A stretch of 64,000 bases of DNA, taken from Streptococcus oralis. GTDB taxonomy: Bacteria > Bacillota > Bacilli > Lactobacillales > Streptococcaceae. Positions 26,516 through 38,259 of this stretch are shown one piece after another; the stretch's first letter is position 1, and each line of letters begins with the position of its first letter. The position numbers and the translations under genes are program-made. A model generated the notes under the pieces. The model made no database searches and was not told where the DNA came from. It saw only the letters and a list, made by a program, of their open reading frames with translations. The stretch covers positions 248,001 to 312,000 of the forward strand of contig NZ_RJPK01000002.1 of assembly GCF_003943415.1 (NCBI RefSeq). Reading direction: 5' to 3'.

Positions 26516-27195
26516 AGGCGTTTAATGTAAGATTCGCCAGACTCGGTGTGATTTTTAAGCCAATTTTCCTCAGCCTCAACTCGTTTGAGGTAATTTGGCA
26601 CAAAGTCGTGCAAGGAGTCTGCTTCCTTATCCCAGGCCCAAAGAGCTAGATTAGCTGCATTTGGCAAGGTTTCTTGGTAGCTGGCTTGTGGTAGTTGTTC
26701 TTGGATTTGTTCCACAAAGGCTCCAACTTCTCCGAAAAAGGTTACCTGTTCAGCATCCTTGACCTGCTCTAGCACTTCCGCAAAGGACAGGTGTGCTTCT
26801 GGCATAACAGGTTTGGCATTTTCATAAAATCCTGCATAAACATTGTTGCGACGAGCATCCATCAAAGGAACCACCAAGCCTCCTTGTTGGCGTGGCACCA
26901 GAGCCAATAGGCTAGACATACCAACTAACTCAATGTTCAGGGTATGAGCCAAGGTCTTGGCAGTCGCCACCGCAATTCGCAAGCCCGTGTAGCTACCTGG
27001 TCCCTCTGCCACCACGATTCGGTCCAAATCCTTGGGTGTCCAATCCAAACTTGACATCAAAAAATCGATGGCAGGCATGAGGGTGATACTGTGATTTTTC
27101 TTGATATTGATCATAGTCTCGGCAAGAACCTGCTTATCCTCTAAAATGGCTAGAGAAAGAGCCTTGCTAGACGTATCAAAAGCTAATACTTTCAT
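26512..27195 (-). CDS. tsaB: t6A biosynthesis scaffold TsaB
   Basis: A 227-residue paralogue of TsaD lacking the metal-binding histidines, which stabilises TsaD in the TsaBDE complex. N-terminus VLAFDTSSKALSLAIL and the central VAEGPGSYTGLRIAVATAKTLA are diagnostic; the C-terminal part (VPNYLKRVEAEENW) is typical. First gene of the coupled tsaB-rimI-tsaD operon. Start ATG 27195. Confidence 0.96.
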   Translation of the reverse strand: MKVLAFDTSSKALSLAILEDKQVLAETMINIKKNHSITLMPAIDFLMSSLDWTPKDLDRIVVAEGPGSYTGLRIAVATAKTLAHTLNIELVGMSSLLALVPRQQGGLVVPLMDARRNNVYAGFYENAKPVMPEAHLSFAEVLEQVKDAEQVTFFGEVGAFVEQIQEQLPQASYQETLPNAANLALWAWDKEADSLHDFVPNYLKRVEAEENWLKNHTESGESYIKRL

Positions 27196-27403
27196 AACAC
27201 ATTCCTATCTTTTTGTCTGCTTACTATTATACTACAAAAGCTGACGCATGGGAATTTTCTTTCTCTCCAAACAAAAAGCCCTGCCACTTAGACAAAGAGG
27301 AAAGCACAAAAATTTTAAAAAAGTTGTAGATTTTTCTATCTTTTCCGAATATATAAGTGAACAAGAAAATTGAAAGGATCTTCGTAAGAAATTTGGATAA
27401 GTC

Positions 27404-27604
27404 ATGCTAGATAAAAGGCACATTTTTAGAAGGGTAAACTTTTTTCTCTTCTTCGGCTATAGCCTGCTCTATCTTCTAAATGATTTAAACATAACTAGGA
27501 TCTCCTTACCAGTTGATTTATCGGTTTGTATTGTTTTCTTTTTATGTTTCAACTCGATTTTCGATGCGAGAAATCATCATCGAAACAATAAAGAGCTCAT
27601 CTAA
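27404..27604 (+). CDS. Small two-helix membrane protein, hypothetical
   Basis: A 66-residue frame opening MLDKRHIFRRVNFFLFFGYS. Two hydrophobic segments (about 11-26 and 38-52) flank a short loop, and a His/Asn-rich tail (DARNHHRNNKELI) follows. A weak ribosome-binding site GGATAAGTC precedes the ATG, and the frame stops just before a bidirectional terminator shared with the opposite gene, supporting a real transcription unit. No family recognised. Confidence 0.5.
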   Translation: MLDKRHIFRRVNFFLFFGYSLLYLLNDLNITRISLPVDLSVCIVFFLCFNSIFDARNHHRNNKELI

Positions 27605-27611
27605 AAATAGA

Positions 27612-27647
27612 AAAATCCGCCCCATCTATCAAGACGAGGTGGATTTT
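27612..27647. terminator. Bidirectional terminator between two small membrane-protein genes
   Basis: AAAATCCGCC at one end pairs with GGTGGATTTT at the other (one G-T pair); the run of A on the left and T on the right makes it work both ways. Confidence 0.75.
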
Positions 27648-27673
27648 CTGTATATTTAGATGAATAATTGAGC

Positions 27674-27889
27674 TCAAACATTTAAACCAAAATGAAAAAC
27701 GAGCCAGACAACATAGGTGACAAGAAGCAGAAATATAGAGTAGAGTGTTACAAAGGTCAGCTTCCAAAGGAATTTTGTTTTTCGGTGCTCTAGATATGTA
27801 AAAATAAGATTTCCTCCATAAACACAAGCTACAAAGACTACAAACATCAAGAGGCGAACCCCAATCGCAAATTCAAATAAACTAAACAT
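27674..27889 (-). CDS. Small membrane protein, hypothetical
   Basis: 71 residues with two long hydrophobic segments (about 5-30 and 45-67: MFVVFVACVYGGNLIF and YSIFLLLVTYVVWLVFHF) joined by a basic loop (EHRKTKFLWK). An excellent ribosome-binding site GGAGGATTAAGG precedes ATG 27889, so it is probably expressed. It is convergent with the 27404 gene across a shared terminator. Function unknown. Confidence 0.68.
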   Translation of the reverse strand: MFSLFEFAIGVRLLMFVVFVACVYGGNLIFTYLEHRKTKFLWKLTFVTLYSIFLLLVTYVVWLVFHFGLNV

Positions 27890-28063
27890 CCTTAATCCTC
27901 CTTGTTTTAAAAGCTATAGGAAATATTTCCATCCATAAACTTCCCTTTCTCTTTCCATTATAACACCTAAGTGCTCTCCAACCAAATTCTATCTATCTTT
28001 TTGCTCCCTCTTCCCCTCACGACTTTCTCATTTTCCGTCTTTTACTAATTTTTCATTTTGTGG

Positions 28064-28069
28064 TATAAT
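28064..28069 (+). promoter_or_regulatory. Extended -10 promoter of rpoY-rnjA
   Basis: TGGTATAAT gives a TGN-extended consensus -10 (TATAAT, 28064-28069) about 110 bases ahead of rpoY; no strong -35 is needed. Confidence 0.6.
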
Positions 28070-28180
28070 TGAAATAATTGTAACGAATCAAGGTCAATCT
28101 AGACACAAAATGGAATGAAATCAAGCAAATCTCTACTAAAAGTTTGGAATAAGCTGACCTGTAAAATAGAAAGGAACTAT

Positions 28181-28414
28181 ATGATTTACAAAGTTTTTTA
28201 TCAAGAAACAAAAGAACGTAGCCCACGTCGTGAAACAACACGCTCACTTTACCTAGACATCGATGCCAGCTCAGAACTTGAGGGCCGTATCGCTGCTCGC
28301 CAACTTGTCGAAGAAAACCGCCCAGAGTACAACATCGAATTCATCGAACTCTTGTCTGACAAATTGCTAGATTACGAAAAAGAAACTGGCGCTTTCGAAA
28401 TCACGGAGTTCTAA
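28181..28414 (+). CDS. rpoY: RNA polymerase epsilon subunit RpoY
   Basis: A 77-residue protein ([20 protein letters not shown]...) of the DUF1447/RpoY family, the small epsilon subunit of Firmicutes RNA polymerase. The frame is open from 28115, but ATG 28181 follows AAAGGAACTAT and gives the family's N-terminus. It ends one base before the rnjA ATG; the rpoY-rnjA pairing is conserved in streptococci and bacilli. Confidence 0.95.
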   Translation: MIYKVFYQETKERSPRRETTRSLYLDIDASSELEGRIAARQLVEENRPEYNIEFIELLSDKLLDYEKETGAFEITEF

Positions 28415-28415
28415 T

Positions 28416-30098
28416 ATGGCCTACACTCTTAAACCTGAAGAAGTCGGCGTTTTTGCCATCGGTGGTCTGGGAGAAATCGGGAAAAACACTTACGGAATTG
28501 AATACCAAGACGAGATTATTATCGTCGATGCTGGGATTAAATTCCCAGAAGATGACTTGCTGGGTATCGACTACGTTATCCCTGACTACTCTTACATCGT
28601 GGACAATATCGACCGCGTCAAGGCTGTTTTGATTACCCACGGACACGAGGACCACATCGGTGGGATTCCTTTCCTGCTCAAGCAAGCAAATGTCCCTATC
28701 TACGCTGGGCCACTTGCCTTGGCTTTGATCCGTGGAAAACTCGAAGAACACGGTCTCTTGCGCAACGCCAAACTTTACGAAATCAACCACAACACTGAGT
28801 TGACCTTTAAAAATCTCAAGGCAACTTTCTTTAGAACAACCCACTCCATTCCAGAGCCTTTGGGGATTGTCATTCACACTCCTCAAGGTAAAATCGTTTG
28901 TACGGGTGACTTTAAGTTTGACTTTACTCCAGTTGGGGAACCAGCGGACTTGCACCGTATGGCAGCCCTTGGTGAAGAAGGCGTTCTCTGTCTCCTCTCT
29001 GACTCGACAAATGCGGAAGTACCAACCTTTACCAACTCTGAAAAAGTCGTTGGCCAGTCTATCATGAAGATCATCCAAGGCATTGAAGGACGCATCATCT
29101 TTGCATCCTTTGCCTCAAATATCTTCCGTCTCCAGCAAGCAACAGATGCTGCTGTTAAGACTGGACGCAAGATTGCGGTCTTTGGTCGTTCTATGGAAAA
29201 GGCCATTGTCAACGGTATCGAGCTTGGCTACATCAAAGCTCCTAAGGGAACCTTTATCGAGCCAAATGAAATCAAAGACTACCCTGCAGGCGAGGTTCTG
29301 ATCCTCTGTACAGGTAGTCAAGGCGAGCCGATGGCGGCCCTCTCTCGTATCGCTAACGGAACCCACCGTCAGGTGCAACTCCAACCCGGCGATACCGTTA
29401 TCTTCTCTTCTAGCCCAATCCCTGGAAACACCACTAGTGTCAATAAGCTGATTAACATCATTTCTGAAGCTGGTGTCGAAGTCATTCACGGAAAGATTAA
29501 CAATATCCACACCTCTGGACACGGTGGTCAGCAAGAGCAAAAACTCATGCTCCGCTTGATTAAGCCCAAATACTTCATGCCTGTCCACGGTGAATACCGC
29601 ATGCAGAAAGTCCACGCTGGACTAGCGGTGGATACTGGTGTTGAAAAGGACAATATCTTTATCATGAGCAATGGTGATGTGCTTGCCCTTACTGCTAACT
29701 CAGCTCGTATCGCTGGGCATTTCAACGCCCAAGACATCTATGTCGATGGAAATCGTATCGGTGAAATCGGTGCTGCTGTCCTCAAAGACCGTAGAGATCT
29801 ATCTGAAGATGGTGTCGTTCTAGCAGTCGCAACTGTTGACTTCAAATCTAAAATGATCTTGTCTGGTCCAGATATCCTCAGCCGAGGTTTTGTTTACATG
29901 CGAGAGTCTGGAGACTTGATTCGCCAAAGCCAGCGTATCCTCTTCAATGCAATTCGTATCGCACTGAAGAACAAAGATGCTAGCGTGCAGTCTGTCAATG
30001 GTGCCATCGTCAACGCCATTCGTCCTTTCCTCTATGAAAATACAGAACGTGAACCGATTATCATCCCGATGATCCTCACACCAGACGAAGAAGAATAA
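28416..30098 (+). CDS. rnjA: Ribonuclease J1
   Basis: A 560-residue metallo-beta-lactamase/beta-CASP nuclease with 5'-3' exo- and endonuclease activity, central to mRNA decay and rRNA maturation. Catalytic metal motif [11 protein letters not shown] at about residue 74, metal residues in [10 protein letters not shown] and [10 protein letters not shown], beta-CASP region with [12 protein letters not shown], and [15 protein letters not shown] with PVHGEYRM. The C-terminal dimerisation domain ends with [13 protein letters not shown]. Start ATG 28416 right after rpoY; terminator downstream. Confidence 0.98.
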   Translation: MAYTLKPEEVGVFAIGGLGEIGKNTYGIEYQDEIIIVDAGIKFPEDDLLGIDYVIPDYSYIVDNIDRVKAVLITHGHEDHIGGIPFLLKQANVPIYAGPLALALIRGKLEEHGLLRNAKLYEINHNTELTFKNLKATFFRTTHSIPEPLGIVIHTPQGKIVCTGDFKFDFTPVGEPADLHRMAALGEEGVLCLLSDSTNAEVPTFTNSEKVVGQSIMKIIQGIEGRIIFASFASNIFRLQQATDAAVKTGRKIAVFGRSMEKAIVNGIELGYIKAPKGTFIEPNEIKDYPAGEVLILCTGSQGEPMAALSRIANGTHRQVQLQPGDTVIFSSSPIPGNTTSVNKLINIISEAGVEVIHGKINNIHTSGHGGQQEQKLMLRLIKPKYFMPVHGEYRMQKVHAGLAVDTGVEKDNIFIMSNGDVLALTANSARIAGHFNAQDIYVDGNRIGEIGAAVLKDRRDLSEDGVVLAVATVDFKSKMILSGPDILSRGFVYMRESGDLIRQSQRILFNAIRIALKNKDASVQSVNGAIVNAIRPFLYENTEREPIIIPMILTPDEEE

Positions 30099-30104
30099 AT
30101 CAAC

Positions 30105-30134
30105 AAAACAGCTCCGTCTTCGGAGCTGTTTTTT
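30105..30134. terminator. Bidirectional terminator between rnjA and mnmG
   Basis: 12-bp stem AAAACAGCTCCG / CGGAGCTGTTTT with TCTT loop, T-runs on both sides; shared by the convergent genes. Confidence 0.93.
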
Positions 30135-32048
30135 CTATGCTTTCTTTTCTTGATTTTTAGAAATACTACGATTTTTACCTTCAAGATAGACCATCAAAAT
30201 AGAAATATCTGCAGGGTTTACTCCCGAAATACGGCTGGCTTGGCCGATGGTTTCTGGATTAATGAGTTTGAACTTCTGGCGGGCTTCGGTTGCGATAGAA
30301 TCAATGTCATCCCAGTCAATGTTAGCTGGAATACGTTTTTCTTCCATGCGTTTCATCTTGGCAACCTGATCCATGGCTTTGGAAATATAGCCTTCGTACT
30401 TGATTTCTGTTTCAATCAATTCGATGATCTTGTCATCCAAGTCCTCTGCAGCTGGACCGATGAAAGCAACCACATCTTGGTAAGAGACTTCTGGGCGACG
30501 GAGAAATTCCTTGGCCGTTACTGCATCAGTCAACGGTTTGAAGCCCATCTCCTCAACCTTGGCATTGGTTTCCTTGACTGGCTTGAGTTTGATGCTATCT
30601 AGTCGCTTCATCTCATTGTCAAATTGGTTTTTCTTAATCTCAAATCGAGCCCAGCGTTCATCATCCACAAGCCCAATCTCTCGACCCATCTCGGTCAAAC
30701 GCATATCAGCATTGTCATGGCGAAGGATGAGACGGTATTCAGCACGGCTGGTCAAGAGACGATAGGGTTCAATGGTCCCCTTGGTCACCAAGTCATCAAT
30801 CATGACCCCAATATAACCGTCATTGCGCTTCAAAATCAACTCAGGTTTACCTTGGATTTTCAGAGCCGCATTGATACCAGCAATAATCCCTTGGCCTGCT
30901 GCCTCTTCGTAACCTGACGTTCCATTTGTCTGACCAGCAGTGAAAAGACCTGAGATTTTCTTGGTTTCCAGAGTCGCACGCAACTGATGAGGCAAGACCA
31001 TATCATACTCAATGGCATAACCTGTTCGCATCATCTCTGCATTTTCCAAACCTTTGATAGAATGAACCAAGTCACGCTGGACATCCTCAGGCAGACTGGT
31101 TGAAAGACCTTGCACATAGACCTCCTCTGTGTTACGTCCTTCTGGTTCAAGGAAGAGCTGATGGCGTTCCTTATCCGCAAAGCGCACAATCTTATCCTCA
31201 ATCGACGGACAGTAACGAGGCCCCACTCCCTTGACCACACCTGTAAACATAGGCGCACGGTGGAGGTTATTTTGGATAATTTCATGACTGGTACCGTTGG
31301 TATAGGTCAACCAGCATGGCACCTGATCCTTGACATAGTCTTCATCACGTGACGTGTATGAGAAGTGATTAGGCGCTTCATCTCCTGGCTGAATCTCTGT
31401 CACGTCGTAGTTGATAGAAGAGGCCTTGACACGTGGAGGGGTTCCTGTCTTGAAACGACCGATTTCGAGGCCCAGTTCCTTGAGATTGTCAGCAAGGTTA
31501 ATAGAAGCTAGGCTGTGGTTAGGACCTGACGAATACTTGAGATCCCCGATGATGATTTCTCCACGGAGGGCAGTCCCCGTTGTCACAATTACAGCCTTAG
31601 CAGCATACTCTTGATGGGTCGCCGTCCGCACACCAACAACCTTACCATCTTCCACCAAAATCTCATCAATCATGGTTTGACGAAGGGTCAGATTTTCTTG
31701 ATTCTCAACTGTCTTGCGCATTTCCTTAGAGTAAAGCTCCTTGTCAGCCTGCGCACGAAGGGCGCGAACAGCAGGTCCTTTCCCTGTGTTGAGCATCTTC
31801 ATCTGGATGTAAGTCTTGTCAATATTCTTGGCCATTTCACCACCGAGGGCATCGACTTCACGCACAACAATCCCCTTGGCAGAGCCACCGATAGAAGGGT
31901 TACAAGGCATGAAAGCCAGCATTTCAATGTTGATGGTCGCAAGCAAGACCTTACAGCCCATACGGCTGGCAGCTAAGGAAGCCTCGACCCCAGCGTGCCC
32001 CGCACCGATTACAATAATATCGTATTCTTCCGTAAAATTATAAGTCAT
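30135..32048 (-). CDS. mnmG: tRNA uridine-5-carboxymethylaminomethyl(34) synthesis protein MnmG
   Basis: A 637-residue FAD-dependent protein (GidA) that, with MnmE, installs cmnm5 at U34 of tRNAs reading NNA/NNG codons. FAD-binding Rossmann [17 protein letters not shown] at residue 16, the family motif [47 protein letters not shown], and a C-terminal helical domain ([22 protein letters not shown]) that binds MnmE. Full length. Start ATG 32048 overlaps the upstream Nudix gene by 11 bases. Confidence 0.98.
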   Translation of the reverse strand: MTYNFTEEYDIIVIGAGHAGVEASLAASRMGCKVLLATINIEMLAFMPCNPSIGGSAKGIVVREVDALGGEMAKNIDKTYIQMKMLNTGKGPAVRALRAQADKELYSKEMRKTVENQENLTLRQTMIDEILVEDGKVVGVRTATHQEYAAKAVIVTTGTALRGEIIIGDLKYSSGPNHSLASINLADNLKELGLEIGRFKTGTPPRVKASSINYDVTEIQPGDEAPNHFSYTSRDEDYVKDQVPCWLTYTNGTSHEIIQNNLHRAPMFTGVVKGVGPRYCPSIEDKIVRFADKERHQLFLEPEGRNTEEVYVQGLSTSLPEDVQRDLVHSIKGLENAEMMRTGYAIEYDMVLPHQLRATLETKKISGLFTAGQTNGTSGYEEAAGQGIIAGINAALKIQGKPELILKRNDGYIGVMIDDLVTKGTIEPYRLLTSRAEYRLILRHDNADMRLTEMGREIGLVDDERWARFEIKKNQFDNEMKRLDSIKLKPVKETNAKVEEMGFKPLTDAVTAKEFLRRPEVSYQDVVAFIGPAAEDLDDKIIELIETEIKYEGYISKAMDQVAKMKRMEEKRIPANIDWDDIDSIATEARQKFKLINPETIGQASRISGVNPADISILMVYLEGKNRSISKNQEKKA

Positions 32049-32469
32049 TTCTTAACCTTTCAAAAATTTCTCGCAAATAAGGAACTAACTTCTCCTCCTC
32101 TAGAGCTTGATCCATAGTAACCCATTTAAAGTGTGTATGCTCTTCAGGATCTAATCTGATAATTGGCTTCTCCCCAACCCACTCTGCTTTATAAACTAAG
32201 CGAGTAAAGACCGTATCCTTAGAGGTATCCAGTTGACTATCTTCGTGAAGAAGTTTGAGCGAACTGCTATCTAGCCTAACTCCCGCTTCTTCAATGCATT
32301 CTCTAATAGCACCATCTCGCGGAAGTTCACCCTTTTCAACCCCGCCACCAGGAATATCCCAGTAAGTTGGATAAACGTTGGGTTCTCCTCTTTTAATTTC
32401 CGAACGCTGAATGAGTAAATAATCACCACCACTATGAACAAGTACATGGGCAATAAGCTTAACCATCAT
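32038..32469 (-). CDS. Nudix hydrolase
   Basis: A 143-residue Nudix-fold enzyme with a complete Nudix box [24 protein letters not shown] (G-x5-E-x7-R-E-U-x-E-E-x-G-U). The substrate (nucleoside diphosphate derivative) cannot be told from sequence. Two Met codons start it (32469, 32466) after GGAGAAA; the stop overlaps mnmG. It forms a coupled pair with the upstream Nudix gene (8 bases apart). Confidence 0.9.
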   Translation of the reverse strand: MMVKLIAHVLVHSGGDYLLIQRSEIKRGEPNVYPTYWDIPGGGVEKGELPRDGAIRECIEEAGVRLDSSSLKLLHEDSQLDTSKDTVFTRLVYKAEWVGEKPIIRLDPEEHTHFKWVTMDQALEEEKLVPYLREIFERLRNDL

Positions 32470-32477
32470 TTTCTCTC

Positions 32478-32933
32478 CTATTCCTCAAGATGAATGTGTC
32501 TTAGTTGGCCGTCCCAATCTGGTAGAGCTGTTTTCAAAAAGGCTGGAACTAGCTGGATATTCTGGAGCTGATCCAAATCAATCCACTCACAAGGCTGCCT
32601 TTTCTCATCTTCCTGCATGGTCAATGGGGCGTCCTCCAGCAAGTCCACTAGATAATGAAACTCAATGTTGTGATAGGAAACACCGTCCTGTTCAAAACAA
32701 TTTTCAACTACAAAAGCTAGCTGACCAGCTTGAGCTTTGACACCCAGTTCTTCCTTCACTTCACGGACTACCGCGTCTTCCGTTTTTTCGTTAACTTGAA
32801 TCGCACCGCCAATAGTGTAATACTTGCCCTTGTCTTTGGTAACTAGGAGCTTGCCATTTTGGAGAATCAAGGCTGTCGCTCGAACGCCAAAAACTGTATT
32901 TTCCACTTTTGTCCGAAAGTCTTGTTGAGTCAT
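32478..32933 (-). CDS. Nudix hydrolase
   Basis: A 151-residue Nudix protein with box GGAIQVNEKTEDAVVREVKEELGV. Of the canonical GG..E..REUxEExG pattern, the first glycines, REVKEE and LG are present. N-terminus MTQQDFRTKVENTVFGVRATALIL starts at ATG 32933, which follows AAAGGAAAGGATAAAA; the frame opens further upstream at 32960 but without a ribosome-binding site. Substrate unknown; in the same transcription unit as the next Nudix gene and mnmG. Confidence 0.88.
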   Translation of the reverse strand: MTQQDFRTKVENTVFGVRATALILQNGKLLVTKDKGKYYTIGGAIQVNEKTEDAVVREVKEELGVKAQAGQLAFVVENCFEQDGVSYHNIEFHYLVDLLEDAPLTMQEDEKRQPCEWIDLDQLQNIQLVPAFLKTALPDWDGQLRHIHLEE

Positions 32934-33073
32934 TTTTATCCTTTCCTTTAAACGACACAAAAACAGTCAAAACTCCAAAGAAGTGCAGGACAAAAAAGCC
33001 TGCAACATCCATGAGCTTTGACCATCATTTCTATTGCTTTTATTATTGTAGCAAATTGAGAAAATTTGTCAAT

Positions 33074-34342
<1,269 letters not shown>

Positions 34343-34356
34343 ACTTTGCAAATGAA

Positions 34357-35748
34357 TCAATTTTCCCCTTTAAGTTCTTTCTTCGCTTGTTCTATCTGGT
34401 ATTTCACTTGCTCAAAGCCGGTTCCTCCTAAGGAATTCCGTCTCTGAACAGCGGTTTCTGGGCGCAAGTAGATATAAATATCCTCTTCAATCAAGGGATG
34501 GTAGACTTGCAACTCCTTCAAATCCCAATCTTGGATATTTTTATCATGCTTGATAGAGTCTAGAACCAATTTCCCTACTATTTCATGCGCTTCTCTAAAG
34601 GGGAGGCCTTTTTCTGCCAAATAATCTGCCAGTTCGGTCGCATTCGAAAAATCATTCTCTGTGGATTGCTGCATTTTGGCCTTATTAACCTGCATGCTCG
34701 ATAGCATACCTGCCAACACATCTAGAGAATTTAAAATCGTTTCTACTGTATCAAACATGCCTTCCTTGTCCTCTTGCAAATCCTTATTATAGGCCAGAGG
34801 CAACGACTTCGTGACGGTCAATAGTCCAAGCAAGTGCCCGTAAACCCGTCCTGTCTTCCCTCGAATCAATTCAGCCATATCAGGATTTTTCTTCTGGGGC
34901 ATGATAGACGAACCTGTTGAAAAACTATCAGACAAGCTAATGTACTGATACTCAAAACTGCACCAATTGATGATTTCCTCACAAAAACGACTCATATGCA
35001 TCATCAAAATGCTGGCATTTGACAGAAATTCTAAGATAAAATCACGGTCACTCACTGCATCCAAGGAATTGGTATAGGGTTGTTGGAAGCCCAATAAGTC
35101 ACTCGATAATTGACGATCGATTGGAAAAGTTGTCCCCGCCAAGGCAGCCGCACCCAGGGGAGATAGGTCCGTATGTTTCAGGTTAAATGCAAAACGCTCG
35201 CTGTCCCTTTGAAACATATTGTAATAAGCCATGAGATGGTGGGCAAAACTAATCGGTTGGGCGTGTTGCAAATGAGTATAGCCTGGCATGATGGTTTCCA
35301 CATGTTTTTCAGCCAAGTCCAGCAAAACACTGTTCAGATTCGCCAACTTATCCAAGACATTGCCAAGCTGCTCCTTTAGATATAAGTGCATATCCGTTGC
35401 AACTTGGTCATTCCGAGAACGAGCTGTGTGTAGTTTCCCAGCCAGAGGACCGATTTTTTCTGTCAGCAACACTTCCATATTCATATGAATATCTTCATTT
35501 GCAATATCAAAATGAAGCTCTCCTGCCTCTAAATCTCGCAACAAAGCTTGCAGACCATCTTGGATCTGCTCTGCCTCTTCCAAGCTCAAAATGCTAGTCT
35601 GTCCTAGCATTTGAACATGAGCTAAGGAACCCATTAAATCAAATTTTGCCAGCTGGTGGTCAAAGGAAATACTCGCACCGAACTGTTCTACCCACTCTTC
35701 CACAGTGCCTTCAAATCGACCACCCCATAATTTTGTATTTTTCGGCAT
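34357..35748 (-). CDS. argH: Argininosuccinate lyase
   Basis: A 463-residue enzyme of the fumarase/aspartase superfamily that cleaves argininosuccinate to arginine and fumarate. Signature [12 protein letters not shown] near residue 285; N-terminal [18 protein letters not shown] is diagnostic; [13 protein letters not shown] and [18 protein letters not shown] [17 protein letters not shown] active-site blocks present. The open frame extends to 35898, but ATG 35748 ([10 protein letters not shown]) is the family start. It follows argG by 28 bases and is last in the lipoprotein-argG-argH operon. Confidence 0.97.
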   Translation of the reverse strand: MPKNTKLWGGRFEGTVEEWVEQFGASISFDHQLAKFDLMGSLAHVQMLGQTSILSLEEAEQIQDGLQALLRDLEAGELHFDIANEDIHMNMEVLLTEKIGPLAGKLHTARSRNDQVATDMHLYLKEQLGNVLDKLANLNSVLLDLAEKHVETIMPGYTHLQHAQPISFAHHLMAYYNMFQRDSERFAFNLKHTDLSPLGAAALAGTTFPIDRQLSSDLLGFQQPYTNSLDAVSDRDFILEFLSNASILMMHMSRFCEEIINWCSFEYQYISLSDSFSTGSSIMPQKKNPDMAELIRGKTGRVYGHLLGLLTVTKSLPLAYNKDLQEDKEGMFDTVETILNSLDVLAGMLSSMQVNKAKMQQSTENDFSNATELADYLAEKGLPFREAHEIVGKLVLDSIKHDKNIQDWDLKELQVYHPLIEEDIYIYLRPETAVQRRNSLGGTGFEQVKYQIEQAKKELKGEN

Positions 35749-35776
35749 ATCCTGTATGTCCCTTTCTATCGTGTCA

Positions 35777-36973
35777 CTACTCAACATTTTTCTGAACTTC
35801 TGAATAAACCTTAGTCGGAAGCCCCCAAAGCTTGATAAATCCAACAGCCGCATCTTGGTCAAAAGTATCCGCACTAGTATAAGTCGCCAAATTTTCATCG
35901 TAAAGAGAATTTGGTGATTTCCGAGCCACTACCTGAGCGTTCCCCTTATAGAGTTTAACTTTTGCAGTTCCATTGACAACTTTCTGTGTCTCCTTGATAT
36001 AGGCAATCAAAGCCTGAGTTGCTGGGCTAAACCACAAGGCATTATAGATGAGATTGGACAACTCATTTTCGATAATAGGTTTGAAATGAGCCACTTCTCT
36101 CACAAGAATCAAGTCTTCAATCTCCTTATGAGCTGCCAATAAAGTCACAGCACCTGGGCACTCATAAATCTCTCTTGACTTAATACCGACTAGGCGATTT
36201 TCCACATGGTCAATACGACCAACACCGTGTTTGCCCGCAATTTCATTTAGCTTTTGAATCAAAGCCGCCACTTTCATCTTCTCACCATTGAGGGAGATGG
36301 GCACCCCACAGCTAAACTCAATGTCAATAAATTCTGGACTGTCTGGTGCCTCTTCTGGAGAAGATGTGATTCCAAATGCTTCTTCAGGCGCTTGGTTCCA
36401 AGGGTTTTCCAAGACACCACATTCATTTGCGCGTCCCCAAAGATTTTGATCGACAGAGTAAGGATTGTCAAGGTCAGCAGGAACTGGAACGCCGTTTTCT
36501 TTGGCATATTGGATTTCTTCTTCACGAGACCATTTCCACTCACGAACAGGCGCAACTACCTTTAAATTGGGATCCAAAGCCGCAATAGAAACTTCAAACC
36601 GAACTTGGTCGTTTCCCTTACCTGTACAACCATGGGCAATTGTGGTTGCCCCTGTCTGATGAGCTATTTCAACGAGTTTTTTTGAAATAAGAGGGCGACT
36701 CAGAGCAGATACCAAGGGATACTTCTGTTCATAGTAGGCATGAGCCTGAAGGGCCACTAAAACATAGTCATTAGCAAATTCTTCCTTAACATCAATGACA
36801 TAAGACTCTACAGCCCCAACCTTGAGAGCTTTATCGTGGATGAACTCCAAATCTTTTCCCTCACCCACATCCATACAAACAGCGATTACATCATAGTCTT
36901 TTTTTAACCATGTAATAGCAACCGATGTATCCAATCCACCTGAATAGGCTAAAATAACTTTTTCCTTACTCAT
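35777..36973 (-). CDS. argG: Argininosuccinate synthase
   Basis: A 398-residue ATP-dependent synthase that joins citrulline and aspartate. N-terminal PP-loop [16 protein letters not shown]; later motifs [19 protein letters not shown] and [17 protein letters not shown] are family hallmarks. It gives arginine prototrophy from citrulline. Start ATG 36973 after GAAGGAAGAGAA. Sits 15 bases downstream of the amino-acid-binding lipoprotein gene and shares its ArgR-type promoter. Confidence 0.98.
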   Translation of the reverse strand: MSKEKVILAYSGGLDTSVAITWLKKDYDVIAVCMDVGEGKDLEFIHDKALKVGAVESYVIDVKEEFANDYVLVALQAHAYYEQKYPLVSALSRPLISKKLVEIAHQTGATTIAHGCTGKGNDQVRFEVSIAALDPNLKVVAPVREWKWSREEEIQYAKENGVPVPADLDNPYSVDQNLWGRANECGVLENPWNQAPEEAFGITSSPEEAPDSPEFIDIEFSCGVPISLNGEKMKVAALIQKLNEIAGKHGVGRIDHVENRLVGIKSREIYECPGAVTLLAAHKEIEDLILVREVAHFKPIIENELSNLIYNALWFSPATQALIAYIKETQKVVNGTAKVKLYKGNAQVVARKSPNSLYDENLATYTSADTFDQDAAVGFIKLWGLPTKVYSEVQKNVE

Positions 36974-36988
36974 TTCTCTTCCTTCTTT

Positions 36989-37795
36989 CTATTTTTCGAT
37001 AGAGGCTTTAAAAGCATCGTCAATCAATTTGTCCAACTCCCCAGAATCCTTCAACTTCTGGATGGTTTTGTCAACCGCCTCTTTTAATTCTTTACTGTCT
37101 TTTTTCATCGCAACAGCGTAGGAATCTTCTTTGTCATTGTCAAAATCAAACTCAGCGATGGCTAGGTCTGGATTATTCTCTACAAATCCTTTCGCCACTG
37201 GTTCCTCAAAGATAACCGCATCCAGTTGCCCAGATTTCAAATCTGTTATCAAATTTCCATTTTTAGGAAGTGAAACGAGAGAAGAATCCTGCAAGGTTTC
37301 TTTGACCAAAGTTTCCTGGATAGAACCTTTCTGCGCTCCAACCTTTTTCTGAGCCAAATCCTTCACTGATTGGTAATTCGTTAATTCAGATTTTCTTACA
37401 ATAACCTTATTTTTCGAAGTGTAGTAGGGAATTGAAAAATCGTAAACTTGACTTCTCTCCTCCGTTTTAGAAACACCTGATATGGCAAGATCGGCCTTAC
37501 CTGAATCAAGACTAGCCAGTACATTGTCAAAACTCATTGGAGAGAATTCCACTTCCACACCTAGCTCCTTTGCGATGGCTTTGGCTAGTTCAACATCTGA
37601 ACCTACAATCTGATTTTTCCCATCAACCAATTTCTGATATTCAAATGGAGCAAACTCTGGATTCAGAGCCACCACCAATTTTCCTTTAGTCTTAATGGCT
37701 TCAACACCTTGGGACTGACTGTTACTACAAGCAAATAATAAGGGAAACATAAGCAAACTAAACATCGTCATCAACACCTCCTTTACTTTATTCAT
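36989..37795 (-). CDS. Arginine-type amino-acid ABC substrate-binding lipoprotein (AbpA-like)
   Basis: A 268-residue SBP_bac_3 lipoprotein. Signal peptide MNKVKEVLMTMFSLLMF with lipobox LLFACSN; ligand-binding lobes with VVALNPEFAPFEYQ, DVELAKAIAKELGVEV, GVSKTEERSQVYDFSIPYY and VGAQKGSIQETLV. It is the promoter-proximal gene of an operon with argG and argH, and corresponds by position to the pneumococcal arginine-binding AbpA regulated by ArgR/AhrC. Substrate (arginine or ornithine/citrulline) is inferred from that linkage. Permease and ATPase are not adjacent. Start ATG 37795 after AGAGGAGGTTTTCT. Confidence 0.9.
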   Translation of the reverse strand: MNKVKEVLMTMFSLLMFPLLFACSNSQSQGVEAIKTKGKLVVALNPEFAPFEYQKLVDGKNQIVGSDVELAKAIAKELGVEVEFSPMSFDNVLASLDSGKADLAISGVSKTEERSQVYDFSIPYYTSKNKVIVRKSELTNYQSVKDLAQKKVGAQKGSIQETLVKETLQDSSLVSLPKNGNLITDLKSGQLDAVIFEEPVAKGFVENNPDLAIAEFDFDNDKEDSYAVAMKKDSKELKEAVDKTIQKLKDSGELDKLIDDAFKASIEK

Positions 37796-37828
37796 AGAAA
37801 ACCTCCTCTTATTTTTATACTTTTAAAT

Positions 37829-37864
37829 TGTATAAATAATACACTTCTCAAAATCATTTGTCAA
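37829..37864 (-). promoter_or_regulatory. Promoter of the arginine operon with ARG-box-like palindrome over the -10
   Basis: On the minus strand TTGACA (37859-37864), a 17-bp spacer and TATTAT (37836-37841) form a near-consensus promoter. The interrupted palindrome TGTATAAATAATACA (37829-37843) covers the -10, a placement fitting ArgR-type repression. Confidence 0.75.
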
Positions 37865-38259
37865 GAAAAAACTGTATTTTATTCCACTTCAATCAAGAAA
37901 ATTCTTATTATATGATATATTTTTACATATAATAAGCTTATTTATACTATTTGAGTTTTAAGACAATTTAAAACATTGCATTGAATTCATACAAAAAGAT
38001 CATTCTGAAAAGATATTTACACTTTTTGTTCTAGCAAAACAAAAAAAGAGTCCTAAAGGACTCTCAGAACGTAAACAAACCCTATCAGAGTTGCAAAATT
38101 GCTCTTTTGAAGGTTGGCTATTATATAGTAGAAACTCTTAGGAATGCTGATATAATGCTATTTTTAAGAGTTTTCTACTTTCTCTAGTAAAAGAAAAAGA
38201 TTGAAGAAAATTGTCCAAAATGGACTTTTTCTTCAATCTGGACACTTTTCAAATCCAAA
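37865..38259. other. AT-rich non-coding region with several hairpins
   Basis: About 395 bases with no credible gene. It holds a TTTTTGTT/AACAAAAA hairpin near 38037, AGAGTCC / GGACTCT (38051-38068), an interrupted inverted repeat GTAGAAACTCTTA (38128-38140) / TAAGAGTTTTCTAC (38165-38178), and the terminator of the small gene on its right. The internal sequence between the inverted repeat arms contains a TATAAT. It may be the remnant of an inserted element; I cannot identify it. Confidence 0.5.
38199..38238 (-). terminator. Terminator of the 38260-38466 gene
   Basis: GATTGAAGAAAA / TTTTTCTTCAATC stem of about 12 bp plus an inner GTCC / GGAC stem. Strong hairpin on either strand, 22 bases after the stop codon of the small gene. 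Confidence 0.7.

Noticed and set aside
27232..27423. 63-codon minus-strand frame upstream of tsaB
   Set aside because: No ribosome-binding site, overlaps the start of the small plus-strand gene, cysteine-rich composition typical of chance frames.
28401..29078. 225-codon frame antisense to rnjA
   Set aside because: Shadow frame of a strongly conserved gene; no ribosome-binding site or promoter and no recognisable domain.
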